64,000 nucleotides of DNA, taken from an uncultured Granulosicoccus sp. (GTDB taxonomy: Bacteria > Pseudomonadota > Gammaproteobacteria > Granulosicoccales > Granulosicoccaceae). Both the position numbers and the translations under genes were made by a program. The first letter of the stretch is position 1. Each line of letters starts with the position of its first letter. Under the pieces are notes generated by a model, which was not told the origin of the DNA, searched no databases, and was given only the letters and a program-made list of their open reading frames with translations. Below are positions 10,353-18,453 of the stretch, piece after piece. Where the stretch lies: positions 434,001 through 498,000 of the forward strand of contig CANLXI010000001.1 in assembly GCA_947495035.1 (NCBI GenBank), written 5' to 3'.

Positions 10353-11930
10353 TCAGTCGTGTCCAGCCAGCGTGAAACGAAAGCGTTTTCGTCCTTCATC
10401 ATAGGATCTGACACGCAGTTGCACGGCATCGCCCAACACCCACTCGGGGCATTGCCGATTCGACGGGGTCGCAGCGATGTCTCCCATCTCGTAATCGGTA
10501 CCGAACTGTTGTTCGATATCCTCGCGGTACACCTTTACATCCATGGCCAGATCCTCGAGGCTGACGTAGAGTCGGTCTCCACGCAGACCCATGATCGTGC
10601 CGGCGTGTTCCGGCGGTTCGGCCAGTGTCAGTTCATTCGAGAAGACGCTGAACAATGTGGCGAATTCGATTGTCTTTTCCAGTTTGCGCTGGACCTGGCG
10701 GGAATGGTTGGCCGACTCGATCACGGCATCTCGAAGATCGGTATCGACATCCTTGTCGTAACTGTGCCCGCCCAGGGCTTCCAGCAATTCCTTGTGAGTG
10801 AAGATACCGACAACTTCCCGCATCGGCGATGAAAAGCGGGCATAGCTGGCGGCCTTGAGGGCATGATGCTCGCCGGCGTCGGGCGTGAAACTGGATGCGC
10901 GTTGCGCCTGCATGATCTGACGTTGAATGGATAGCACCTGGCCACGATAACGCGCTGCCTGCGGTAGTTTGTCGACATAATCCGCCAGTGACTGTCCCTT
11001 TTGCCAGCGCCAGAGTGCCGGCTCGGGCTGCCGTTCGGCAAACTGCGCCAGTGTGTCGCGCAGTTCCCCCAGACTCTTGCGCAAGGGGGCTTCGTGAACC
11101 CGGAATACGGCCTGCACCGCATCGCTGACACCGGACAGCGCCAGCATCATCTCGGCTCCCTGCATGTTGCACATGAGGCTCAGCTGCTCGTTGTAGCGTT
11201 CGGTGGCGTAGCGCTTGCGTCTGGACGCTGTGAATCGGGGAGGTTGTCCTTCAACACTGATCCGGGTCTCGGTGCGATCGAAGCGAACCACGCCGCGCCG
11301 GCCAGCGGCCTGGATCAGCAGATTGCCCAGTTCGCGCAACAGCAGCAGCGATTCATCATAGGGGCGCTGTGGCTGTGGGTCACTGTCCAGCCAGGCTTGC
11401 ACACCGGCATAGTCGAGTTTTGCCTGACTGTGAATTCGTGCCCGCTCGACGCAGGTTCGGCTGACGACAGCCTGATCGTCGACGATCATGTCGAACACGA
11501 GTGCGCGGCGATCGACCTGTGGATTCAATGACACCAGTCCTTCCGACAGTTCGGTGGGCAGCATGGGGACTGAGAGTATCGGTGTGTAATAGGTTGCACC
11601 TCGAGCGAGTGCGGAAGCGAACAGGGCGGATCCAGGCGGCACATAGTAGGCCGCATCCGCCAGCGCATAGCGCACCCGGTAGGTCCTGTCGTCGTGGCGT
11701 TCGATCAGCAGTGCCTGATCGAGATCGCGAGAATCGGGATTGTCGATGGTGACGAAGGGCAGATGAGTGAGATCTACCAGCGATGGATCGGTCAGCCCCG
11801 GGTTGTTCAGCCAGTGCCGCGTCTCGACCATGCTGGCCTGGCTGTGGACCGTTTCCATCTTCAGGGATTGCAGCGCGTCAGCAACGATATTGACCGGGCT
11901 GGAAGGGGTCTGTGAGGCGTCCTGTTTCAT
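10353..11930 (-). CDS. RNB-domain (RNase II/R family) exoribonuclease
   Basis: 525 aa. It is shorter than RNase R (about 800) and lacks an obvious N-terminal cold-shock pair; the RNB catalytic domain begins near residue 50, and the C-terminus resembles an S1-like RNA-binding domain. Family members degrade RNA from the 3-prime end in the cytoplasm. The acidic cluster reads TIDNPDSRDLDQA: Asp63, Asp69 and Asp71 are kept, while the fourth classical position, an Asp in E. coli RNase II, is Gln72. YARFSSPMRE corresponds to the later conserved FTSPIR segment. The PLD-like gene lies 12 nt upstream on the same strand, so the two are probably co-transcribed. Confidence 0.85.
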   Translation of the reverse strand: MKQDASQTPSSPVNIVADALQSLKMETVHSQASMVETRHWLNNPGLTDPSLVDLTHLPFVTIDNPDSRDLDQALLIERHDDRTYRVRYALADAAYYVPPGSALFASALARGATYYTPILSVPMLPTELSEGLVSLNPQVDRRALVFDMIVDDQAVVSRTCVERARIHSQAKLDYAGVQAWLDSDPQPQRPYDESLLLLRELGNLLIQAAGRRGVVRFDRTETRISVEGQPPRFTASRRKRYATERYNEQLSLMCNMQGAEMMLALSGVSDAVQAVFRVHEAPLRKSLGELRDTLAQFAERQPEPALWRWQKGQSLADYVDKLPQAARYRGQVLSIQRQIMQAQRASSFTPDAGEHHALKAASYARFSSPMREVVGIFTHKELLEALGGHSYDKDVDTDLRDAVIESANHSRQVQRKLEKTIEFATLFSVFSNELTLAEPPEHAGTIMGLRGDRLYVSLEDLAMDVKVYREDIEQQFGTDYEMGDIAATPSNRQCPEWVLGDAVQLRVRSYDEGRKRFRFTLAGHD

Positions 11931-11942
11931 GGCGTGTCTCAG

Positions 11943-12476
11943 TCAGCGGTGCAGTTCGATGATCGGATCCGGGCAATGCTCCCGGCGTTTGCAATCATGG
12001 CAGTATTCTCCCAGATAGAGTTCGTCTATCCAGTCCATGAGCTGCTCCAGCTGTTCCTGATCATCGAAAACGAATCCGGCTTCGAAATTGCGTTTGTCGG
12101 CGTGCTTCGAACCCATTCCTGCGCCCGTCAGATTGGCAGATCCGACAAAGGCCCGTACCCCATCGATGACGATGGCCTTGGTATGCACACGAGGACAGAG
12201 GATACGCTCGAACAGGTCACTGTCGATCAAGGCCTCACAGCGATCGAAGTCCTCGCGAAAGCGCGGTCCAGGCTCCTTGGCGTGGATCAGACGCACGGCA
12301 ACACCGGACTCCACCAGATCGTTGAGGATTTCCAGCAGGGGTTTGAAACGATTCTGGTGTTCGACATGCAGATCCTTGATGTCGGCCGTGACAATCCACA
12401 GGAACCTTCTGGCCCTGGGAAGGTCCGTTTGCAGGAATTCGGTATAGATGTCTCTGTTGAGCAGAAGCCGGTGCAT
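11943..12476 (-). CDS. Phospholipase D-like (single HKD motif) protein
   Basis: 177 aa with one HKD motif: His98, Lys100 and Asp105 in VHTKAIVIDG followed by FVGSANLTGAG. Single-motif members of this superfamily form a two-site dimer and include nucleases (Nuc-type) and phospholipases. No signal peptide is visible, so it is likely cytoplasmic. It has a Cys/His-rich C-terminal tail (CHDCKRREHC) that could bind a metal; this is an observation only. It is immediately upstream of the RNB nuclease, which makes a nucleic-acid role more attractive than a lipid one. Confidence 0.8.
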   Translation of the reverse strand: MHRLLLNRDIYTEFLQTDLPRARRFLWIVTADIKDLHVEHQNRFKPLLEILNDLVESGVAVRLIHAKEPGPRFREDFDRCEALIDSDLFERILCPRVHTKAIVIDGVRAFVGSANLTGAGMGSKHADKRNFEAGFVFDDQEQLEQLMDWIDELYLGEYCHDCKRREHCPDPIIELHR

Positions 12477-12560
12477 GATGAGAGTGTAGCGCTGTCGTGA
12501 AAAACTGCTGACGAGGAGTACACTACCGTGGTTGTTCCATCCACTCAGGGGAAATAGTTC

Positions 12561-13010
12561 ATGCGTGCTGTCATTCTTGCTTTGGTCACACTATTCACGG
12601 CGCAGTCTGCCTTGGCTCAGCAGGGTCTCGAAACCGTCGAGAGTCCATACGATGTGGCCACTACCATCGACCGGCTGACTGCGGCTCTGGAGAGCAAGGG
12701 CATGACCATCTTCGAGCGAGTGAATCATGCAGCCAATGCCGAAAAAGTCGAACTGTCCCTGCGCCCGACCGAGGTGCTGATCTTCGGTAATCCGAAGCTG
12801 GGTACACCGCTGATGAATTGCGCACCGACGCTGGCCATCGATTTGCCACAGAAGATGCTGGCCTGGCAGGATGAGGCGGGGCAGACCCATCTTGGCTGGA
12901 ATGACCCTGCCTGGTTGCAGGCACGCCATGGTATCGAAGGCTGCGACGAGATCCTGCAGACGGTCAGCAATGCGCTGGCCAACTTTGCCAAGGCGGCTAC
13001 CAGCGAGTGA
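12561..13010 (+). CDS. DUF302-domain exported protein
   Basis: 149 aa. The first about 19 residues form a clean signal peptide (positive start, hydrophobic core, ending SALAQ), so it is periplasmic. The rest matches the DUF302 fold, with TIDRLTAALESKGMTIFERVNH and the GNPKLGTPLM segment typical of the family. Function of the family is not settled. It overlaps the lipoprotein gene downstream by 4 nt, suggesting coupled expression of two envelope proteins. Confidence 0.85.
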   Translation: MRAVILALVTLFTAQSALAQQGLETVESPYDVATTIDRLTAALESKGMTIFERVNHAANAEKVELSLRPTEVLIFGNPKLGTPLMNCAPTLAIDLPQKMLAWQDEAGQTHLGWNDPAWLQARHGIEGCDEILQTVSNALANFAKAATSE

Positions 13011-13576
13011 TGTCGGGCATGCCTCGATCGATGCGAAACAGGGTCGCGGTCATGGCTCTGCTGATGCTGCCATGGCTGCTGGCCAGCTGTGGCTTTCATC
13101 CGCGAGGCAGTGTCACCCGATTGACGGATCTGGGCAGCATCTATGTCGATGCGTCGCGCAACATGAGCATTTCCGAAGCCGTTGAAGAGGCCTTGACGGA
13201 TGCCGCTTTCGAGCTGGCCAGCAATCGGGACGATGCCAATATTCTGTTGCGCCTGACCGACGAAGAGCAGTCCGAGCGGGTGGTGTCGGTCAAGAGTACC
13301 GGTCGGGTCAGCGAGCTCGAGCTCAGCCACGCGGTCAATATGCTGATCGCCGAGTCGATCGACGGTCGTGCCCCGGCCTATCAGCCCGGACAGACCTTCA
13401 ACCGGGTGGAAGTGACGCGCGAGTACACGTATGACGAAACCAATGTACTCGGCAAGGAAAACGAAGCACGCATTCTCCGTTCTGAAATGGAAGAGGAGCT
13501 TGTGCGGCAGATCGTTCTCCGAATTACTGCCAGTCTGGCCCCTTCAGTAGCCGCTCTGCCGGCAGACGACGCATGA
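13007..13576 (+). CDS. yajG: YajG-family outer-membrane lipoprotein
   Basis: 189 aa. A signal peptide ends in the lipobox LLASC with Cys28 as lipidation site. The remaining sequence (regular beta-like pattern, VDASRNMSISEAVEEALTDA) fits the YajG/lipoprotein_16 family. The residue after Cys is Gly, so outer-membrane sorting is expected. Several ATGs are near the start (13007, 13010 and 13019 region); I kept the first because it overlaps the previous stop. Its 3-prime end overlaps the convergent ghrA gene by 33 nt. Confidence 0.78.
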   Translation: MMSGMPRSMRNRVAVMALLMLPWLLASCGFHPRGSVTRLTDLGSIYVDASRNMSISEAVEEALTDAAFELASNRDDANILLRLTDEEQSERVVSVKSTGRVSELELSHAVNMLIAESIDGRAPAYQPGQTFNRVEVTREYTYDETNVLGKENEARILRSEMEEELVRQIVLRITASLAPSVAALPADDA

Positions 13577-14488
13577 AGGAGCGTCGCCTCTGTCGATTGC
13601 CTCGATATCGTCAACTATCTGGTTGACGGATTCGTCCTCCAGGCTCTGGGCAGCAACATGCGGCGTGATGAGAATGTCGGGGTGGTCCCAGAAAGGGTGA
13701 TTCTCGGGCAGTGGTTCCGTGCTGAACACATCGAGCAAGGCTCCGCTGAGCTGCCCGGTCTCCAGGGCTGACAGCAGGTCGTTTTCGACCAGATGATTGC
13801 CGCGTCCAGGATTGATCAGGAAAGCACCCTGGGGCAGGCCTTCGAACAGCTGCTGGTTCAGAATGCCGCGAGTCGCATCCGTCAGTGGCAGCAGGCAGAC
13901 CAGTACCTGACAGCCTGCGAGAAACTCGGACAGGGCATCCTGACCGTGAAACATGCGGATTCTATCATCGGGTGACTGGCGGGCAGATCGGCTCCAGCAG
14001 TGGACCGGGTAGCCATTGAGTGACAGCCTGCTGGCCACGTGCAGACCGAGCGCACCGGCACCCAGTATCCCGACCTGGGTAACCGCGGTGGCGCTGGCCT
14101 TGACCTCACGCTGCCAGTGCCGACGGCGTTGCGACTTGCGCAGCTGACCCATCTGGCGCTGTGAATGGAGAGTGCCGTACAACGCGTATTCAGCCATCTG
14201 CTGAGCCATTCCGGCATCCTGCAGGCGAATGATGGTGACGTCCTCGGGCAGACCCGGATGCTGTAACAGGTGATCGACACCGGCAGAAAAGGCGTGGATC
14301 TGCTTCAGACCAACCAGTTGGTCGAAGAAGTCTTCGGGAGGCATCCAGACGATGGCTGCCGTGATCAGCTCCGGTTCGGCCAGTGGGCGCTCGCTGTTCC
14401 AGTCGATGAACCGATGCTGCGGCAGCCGTTGCCGAAACGACTGCAATACCTGGCCATCATCACCCTGGCAGTAGAAGAGGATATTCAT
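13544..14488 (-). CDS. ghrA: Glyoxylate/hydroxypyruvate reductase A (D-2-hydroxyacid dehydrogenase)
   Basis: 314 aa when started at the ATG at 14486-14488 (MNILFYCQGDD). The open frame runs further upstream, but that extension is low-complexity shadow sequence opposite the flavin reductase gene. It has the NAD(P)-binding VGILGAGALGLHVASRL and the C-terminal LLDVFSTEPLPENHPFWDH with TPHVAA, characteristic of GhrA. It reduces glyoxylate and hydroxypyruvate in the cytoplasm. It lies last in a minus-strand run gltA, flavin reductase, ghrA. Confidence 0.9.
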   Translation of the reverse strand: MNILFYCQGDDGQVLQSFRQRLPQHRFIDWNSERPLAEPELITAAIVWMPPEDFFDQLVGLKQIHAFSAGVDHLLQHPGLPEDVTIIRLQDAGMAQQMAEYALYGTLHSQRQMGQLRKSQRRRHWQREVKASATAVTQVGILGAGALGLHVASRLSLNGYPVHCWSRSARQSPDDRIRMFHGQDALSEFLAGCQVLVCLLPLTDATRGILNQQLFEGLPQGAFLINPGRGNHLVENDLLSALETGQLSGALLDVFSTEPLPENHPFWDHPDILITPHVAAQSLEDESVNQIVDDIEAIDRGDAPSCVVCRQSGY

Positions 14489-14496
14489 GAGAATCC

Positions 14497-15012
14497 CTAC
14501 AACGGAACGGGTTCCACCACGGCGAATCGACGATCCGTATACAGCAGTGGCTCGCCACTGGTGGTTCGAACATCCACGACCTTGCCGAAGAAGACTCGGT
14601 GGGTGCCCTTGACGAGGCTGGAATCCAGCTCGCAGTCCAGCGCAACCAGCGCATTGCTCAGCACGGGAGCACCCGTGGAGAGTGAGGTCCAGTGGCCGGT
14701 GTCGAACCGTGATTGCTCGGGTATCTCGCTCAGGCCAGCGAACACCATTGCCAGCTCCATGCAATGGCTGGGCAGGATGTTGACGGCAAATCGCCCGCTC
14801 TTGTCCGCCAGTGTGCAGAACTCGTTGTCCAGATTCACGCAGACCAGCAGCAGGGCAGGGTCTGCACACACGGAACACATGGAGCTGACCGTCAGGCCAG
14901 CCTCCATGTCTTCGTGCGATGTGGTTACCACCGAGACGCCATTCGCTGCCTGCGAGAGCGCCGAGGTGAAAGCCGAGGCTGTTATGCTCGGCCTGTCCGC
15001 ATCATCTGCCAC
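14497..15012 (-). CDS. Flavin reductase-like (FMN-binding split-barrel) protein
   Basis: 171 aa from the GTG at 15010-15012, which overlaps the end of gltA by 11 nt. A start at 15132 would lie wholly inside gltA and adds residues unlike the family. The core has [30 protein letters not shown] and the later RFAVNIL, all typical of HpaC/flavin-reductase-like proteins that supply reduced flavin to two-component monooxygenases. No monooxygenase gene is adjacent. The start is the least certain part. Confidence 0.8.
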   Translation of the reverse strand: MADDADRPSITASAFTSALSQAANGVSVVTTSHEDMEAGLTVSSMCSVCADPALLLVCVNLDNEFCTLADKSGRFAVNILPSHCMELAMVFAGLSEIPEQSRFDTGHWTSLSTGAPVLSNALVALDCELDSSLVKGTHRVFFGKVVDVRTTSGEPLLYTDRRFAVVEPVPL

Positions 15013-16288
15013 TCGGATAATCGCGCATGGCGGCACCGGTGTAGATCTGACGAGGTCGACCGATACGGAACTCCGGATCTTCGTGCATTTCCATCCAGTG
15101 CGAAATCCAGCCAACGGTTCGTGACATGGCAAACATCACCGTGAACATGTTCATCGGAATGCCCAGTGCACGCAGAATGATGCCCGAGTAGAAATCGACA
15201 TTCGGGTACAGCTTGCGCTCGATGAAGTAATCATCTTCCAGCGTGGCGCGTTCCAGTTCCATGGCCAGTTCGAACAGGGGCTGATCGCCGCCCAGATCCT
15301 TCAGCAGTTCGTGACACATCTTCTGGATGAGTTTGGCGCGAGGGTCGAAGTTCTTGTAGACGCGATGGCCGAAACCCATGAGTCGGAAAGGGTCATCCTT
15401 GTCTTTTGCCCGGGCAATGGTCTGTTCGATGGACTCGCCCGAGTACAGGATGCGGTCAAGCATGTTGATGACCGCCTCATTGGCGCCGCCGTGAGCAGGG
15501 CCCCACAGGCAGGCTACGCCTGAAGCGATGGAGGCGAACGGATTGGCGCCGGAGCTGCCGGACAGGCGAACCGTGGATGTACTGGCGTTCTGTTCATGAT
15601 CGGCATGCAGGATCATGATCAGTTCGATGGCCTTGACGGCGACCGGGTTCAGCTGGAAATCCTCTGCCGGTACAGCGAACATCATGCGGGTGAAGTTTTC
15701 CACGTAACCCAGGTTGTTGTCGGGGTACATGAACGGCATGCCGCGATGATGCTTGTAACAGTAGGATGCGATGGTCGGCATCTTGGCAATCAGTCGCTGC
15801 GCGGATATCTCGCGATGCTCGGGATTGTTGATGTCCAGGGAGTCATGATAGAACGAGGACATGGCACCGACGGTACCGACCAGCATGGCCATCGGGTGCG
15901 CATCGTAACGGAAGCCATCGATGAAATCGCGGATGTTCTCGTGCACCATGGTGTGCTGGGAGATGATGTGATTGAAGGATTCGCCCTGTTCCTTGTTGGG
16001 CAATTCGCCGTACATCAGCAGGTAACACACTTCCAGATAGGTGCTGTGTTCGGCCAGTTGGTCGATCGGATAACCGCGATACAGCAGAATGCCTTCGTCG
16101 CCATCGATGAAGGTGATGGCACTCTTGCAACTGGCTGTCGTGGCAAAGCCCGGATCGTAGGTGAACAGCCCCGTGTCCTTGTAGAGACTGCGCACGTCGG
16201 CCACATCGGGCCCGTGGGTCGGGCTGATTCGAGGCAGTACAGACTCACGTCCGTCATCGGTCGTGATGGTTATGGTGCGTTCAGTCAT
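15002..16288 (-). CDS. gltA: Citrate synthase
   Basis: 428 aa from the ATG at 16286-16288, which has GGAG 9 nt upstream; an in-frame TTG at 16303 is less likely because it lies on that ribosome site. It condenses acetyl-CoA and oxaloacetate at the head of the TCA cycle. The sequence is the hexameric Gram-negative type I form: [20 protein letters not shown] near the centre, [10 protein letters not shown] and [13 protein letters not shown] further on. Usually gltA lies next to sdh genes; here it stands alone, with a flavin reductase gene overlapping its end. Confidence 0.97.
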   Translation of the reverse strand: MTERTITITTDDGRESVLPRISPTHGPDVADVRSLYKDTGLFTYDPGFATTASCKSAITFIDGDEGILLYRGYPIDQLAEHSTYLEVCYLLMYGELPNKEQGESFNHIISQHTMVHENIRDFIDGFRYDAHPMAMLVGTVGAMSSFYHDSLDINNPEHREISAQRLIAKMPTIASYCYKHHRGMPFMYPDNNLGYVENFTRMMFAVPAEDFQLNPVAVKAIELIMILHADHEQNASTSTVRLSGSSGANPFASIASGVACLWGPAHGGANEAVINMLDRILYSGESIEQTIARAKDKDDPFRLMGFGHRVYKNFDPRAKLIQKMCHELLKDLGGDQPLFELAMELERATLEDDYFIERKLYPNVDFYSGIILRALGIPMNMFTVMFAMSRTVGWISHWMEMHEDPEFRIGRPRQIYTGAAMRDYPSGR

Positions 16289-16316
16289 TTGCTTTTTCTC
16301 CAACGATATTACGTTG

Positions 16317-16350
16317 ATTATACGTCCAAAGTGTCGTGCGCAAGATTATA
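16317..16350 (-). promoter_or_regulatory. Two candidate -10 boxes upstream of gltA
   Basis: On the minus strand two perfect TATAAT hexamers lie at 16317-16322 and 16345-16350, 28 nt apart and 29-60 nt before the gltA start. Neither has a strong -35 hexamer at 17 nt, so activator help or a weak promoter is likely. Confidence 0.45.
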
Positions 16351-16678
16351 GAAACTATTGTCAGCTCATTCGCCGCCCTTATCACCGGTGTGCGCGAAAG
16401 GGACTGACTATACTCAAGCCAGAGAGTATTCGCAGCCATTTTCTGGCACTTCAGTGCATATTCGGCCGGTCGAATGGCTGTCTCGCACCGTGTTGTCAGT
16501 CGCCCTCGACGCTCGGTGCCCGGCGGTGGAGCCTGGCCGTGCAACGGCGTGCATCAGAGGCGACACAACTGTTCGTGGATACAGTAACGCAGCCCTGCGA
16601 AAGCATCCATTGTTCCGGAAGGTATCGGCAAAGTCGGCCTTGAACATGAGTCCGGGTGCGTAAGCCTCCGGCTGTGTG
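16351..16678. other. Gene-free stretch between gltA promoter and transporter pseudogene
   Basis: I see no gene with family resemblance, RNA gene or repeat here. Short open frames exist on both strands but lack ribosome sites and plausible products. Confidence 0.5.
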
Positions 16679-17152
16679 CTAGCGATGGAGCACGATCAGG
16701 TAGAAGGCGACCAGGGTGCCGCCGATACGCACCAAAGATGATGGCAACGAACACACCGCAGGCGACCAGCAGGCTGCCCGGCTATGCCGGTCGCTGCCAT
16801 TGTTCGTCCAGTATCCACCATGCGAGAAACACGGTCATGGGAGCATCGCAGGAGAACAGGATTCCGGTTCTGCGAGGGCACAGTCTGTTGAGGGTAAAGA
16901 ACAGGGCCGTGTCGCCGATGAATATGCCGATGATGCCAGACAGGATCAGCAGCACCCAGTCTGCCGGTACCAAGGTTCCGCTGCCGCTGTGCATCAGTGC
17001 AGCGAGCAAGACACAGAAGACCATGACCATGCGCAGGCACGTGAAGGCGAGAGCGCCCGGTTGACGCCTCGCCGTGGCGGCGAGCAGGTTTGCCACCCCC
17101 GGCATGATGCTGCACCCAGGACCGCAAGCCGAGCAGGTACTTCAGCCAGCAT
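16679..17152 (-). pseudogene. Decayed EamA/DMT transporter
   Basis: Minus strand. The likely original start is the ATG at about 17152 (MLAEVPARLAVLGAAS). A frameshift near residue 17 then moves the frame to GVANLLAATARRQPG, which continues as a normal first EamA domain (IFIGDTALFFTLNRLCPRR, then MTVFLAWWILDEQWQ). A TAG at 16782-16784 interrupts the frame, and the expected next helix SLLVACGVFVAIIFG follows in the same frame after it. A further shift near 16720 leads to GGTLVAFYLIVLHR and a stop at 16679-16681. Total length is about half of a normal member, so most of the second EamA domain is also missing. No function is expected. Confidence 0.75.
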
Positions 17153-17171
17153 ATGCACAATCAACCATGAA

Positions 17172-17186
17172 AATTTGTGACAAATT
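17172..17186. promoter_or_regulatory. Perfect 7-bp inverted repeat, possible operator upstream of aapJ
   Basis: AATTTGTGACAAATT is a perfect palindrome with a single central base, 154 nt before the aapJ ATG in the only upstream region of that operon. The sequence resembles sites used by several dimeric regulators, but I cannot assign one. Confidence 0.35.
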
Positions 17187-17339
17187 GCCAAACCGGATCA
17201 AGACCTGTTCCATAGAGTGTAACCTTGTCGTAATGTGGTACTTTAGTTTCACTATCTAGAGTCGGCATGGACGCTGTACCTGAGTGTGGGATCTCGAGTT
17301 CTCGCATTTCCATTCAACCTGTTTAATTCGGAGCAATTA

Positions 17340-18353
17340 ATGCATCCAGTAAAGACGATAGCGCTTTCAGTCGCTCTGGCAGCATCGGCCGGTTTGGCGC
17401 ACGCTGATGAAACACTTGACGCTGTCAAGAGCAAGGGGTTCGTGCAATGTGGTGTGTCCCAAGGGCTCCCGGGATTCTCGAATCCTGATGACCAAGGTAA
17501 CTGGACAGGTCTTGACGTCGACTTCTGTCGCGCCATGGCTGCTGCGATCTTCAATGATGCCGATGCCGTCAAATACACCCCATTGTCTGCCAAGGTCCGT
17601 TTTACTGCACTGACTTCCGGCGAAATTGACGTGCTGGCACGTAACACCACCTGGACCATGAGCCGCGACAGCGACTTCGGTGAGTTCATCGGTGTCAACT
17701 ACTACGATGGTCAGGGTTTCATGGTGCCGACCAATCTGGGCGTCAGCAGCGCAACAGAGCTGGACGGAGCAGCTGTCTGCACCAACACGGGCACCACAAC
17801 CGAGCTCAACGTGGCTGACTACTTCCGTGCAAACGGACTCAACTACACCGTTGTGGCGTTCGAGAAGGCAGACGAAGTGGTTGCCGCCTATGACGCCGGT
17901 CGTTGTGACGTCTATACAACCGACCGCTCAGGTCTGGCCGCGCAGCGTACCAAGCTGTCCAAGCCGGATGAGCATGTCGTTCTGCCTGAAATCATCTCCA
18001 AGGAGCCTCTGGGACCTCTCGTACGTCACGGTGACAGCCAGTGGGCCGATGTGGGTCGCTGGACTCTGAACTGCATGATCAATGCAGAAGAAGCCGGTAT
18101 CAACATGGACAACGTGGCAGACATGGCAACGTCCACCGATCCGAACATCAAGCGAATTCTGGGCACCGATGGTGACCTGGGTGCCAAGATCGGTCTGGAC
18201 AATGCCTTCTGTGCCAATGTCGTGGCAGCAGTGGGCAACTATGGTGAAAGCTACGACCGCAATGTCGGTCCGGATACCCCTCTGAAGCTTGAGCGTGGTG
18301 TCAACGCGCTTTGGTCACAAGGTGGATTGCTCTACGCCGCACCGCAGCGATAA
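17340..18353 (+). CDS. aapJ: General L-amino acid ABC transporter, periplasmic binding protein
   Basis: 337 aa from the ATG at 17340, which has GGAG with 6-nt spacing; the frame is open from 17286, but the upstream residues are not a signal peptide. Residues 1-22 are a signal peptide ending AGLAHA. The mature protein begins with DAVKSKGFVQCGVSQGLPGFS and GLDVDFCRAMAAAIF, the opening of AapJ/BztA proteins, which bind many L-amino acids. It is first in aapJQMP and is separated from aapQ by a GC-rich hairpin, consistent with surplus binding protein. Confidence 0.94.
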   Translation: MHPVKTIALSVALAASAGLAHADETLDAVKSKGFVQCGVSQGLPGFSNPDDQGNWTGLDVDFCRAMAAAIFNDADAVKYTPLSAKVRFTALTSGEIDVLARNTTWTMSRDSDFGEFIGVNYYDGQGFMVPTNLGVSSATELDGAAVCTNTGTTTELNVADYFRANGLNYTVVAFEKADEVVAAYDAGRCDVYTTDRSGLAAQRTKLSKPDEHVVLPEIISKEPLGPLVRHGDSQWADVGRWTLNCMINAEEAGINMDNVADMATSTDPNIKRILGTDGDLGAKIGLDNAFCANVVAAVGNYGESYDRNVGPDTPLKLERGVNALWSQGGLLYAAPQR

Positions 18354-18384
18354 GCGATAGTTCGCAAACGGTAGTTGAACGTGA

Positions 18385-18433
18385 GGGGCCGCAGCTCGGT
18401 CCGGAGAATTCCGGGCAGAACGCGGCCCCTTCT
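18385..18433 (+). terminator. Intra-operon hairpin between aapJ and aapQ
   Basis: Arms GGGGCCGC (18385-18392) and GCGGCCCC (18422-18429) enclose a smaller CCGGA/TCCGG hairpin and are followed by only TTCT. This fits a leaky terminator or an mRNA 3-prime stabiliser that leaves the binding-protein message in excess over the permease genes. Confidence 0.6.
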
Positions 18434-18453
18434 GCAATTCATGGGGTCAATGT

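Noticed and set aside
14489..14878. N-terminal extension of ghrA to 14878
   Set aside because: The added residues do not resemble any dehydrogenase and lie opposite-frame within the flavin reductase gene; the ATG at 14486-14488 gives the normal protein.
15013..15132. N-terminal extension of the flavin reductase to 15132
   Set aside because: It lies wholly within gltA and does not resemble the family; the GTG at 15010-15012 gives a normal length.
16358..16663. Plus-strand open frame between gltA and the pseudogene
   Set aside because: No family likeness, no ribosome site, and composition like non-coding DNA.
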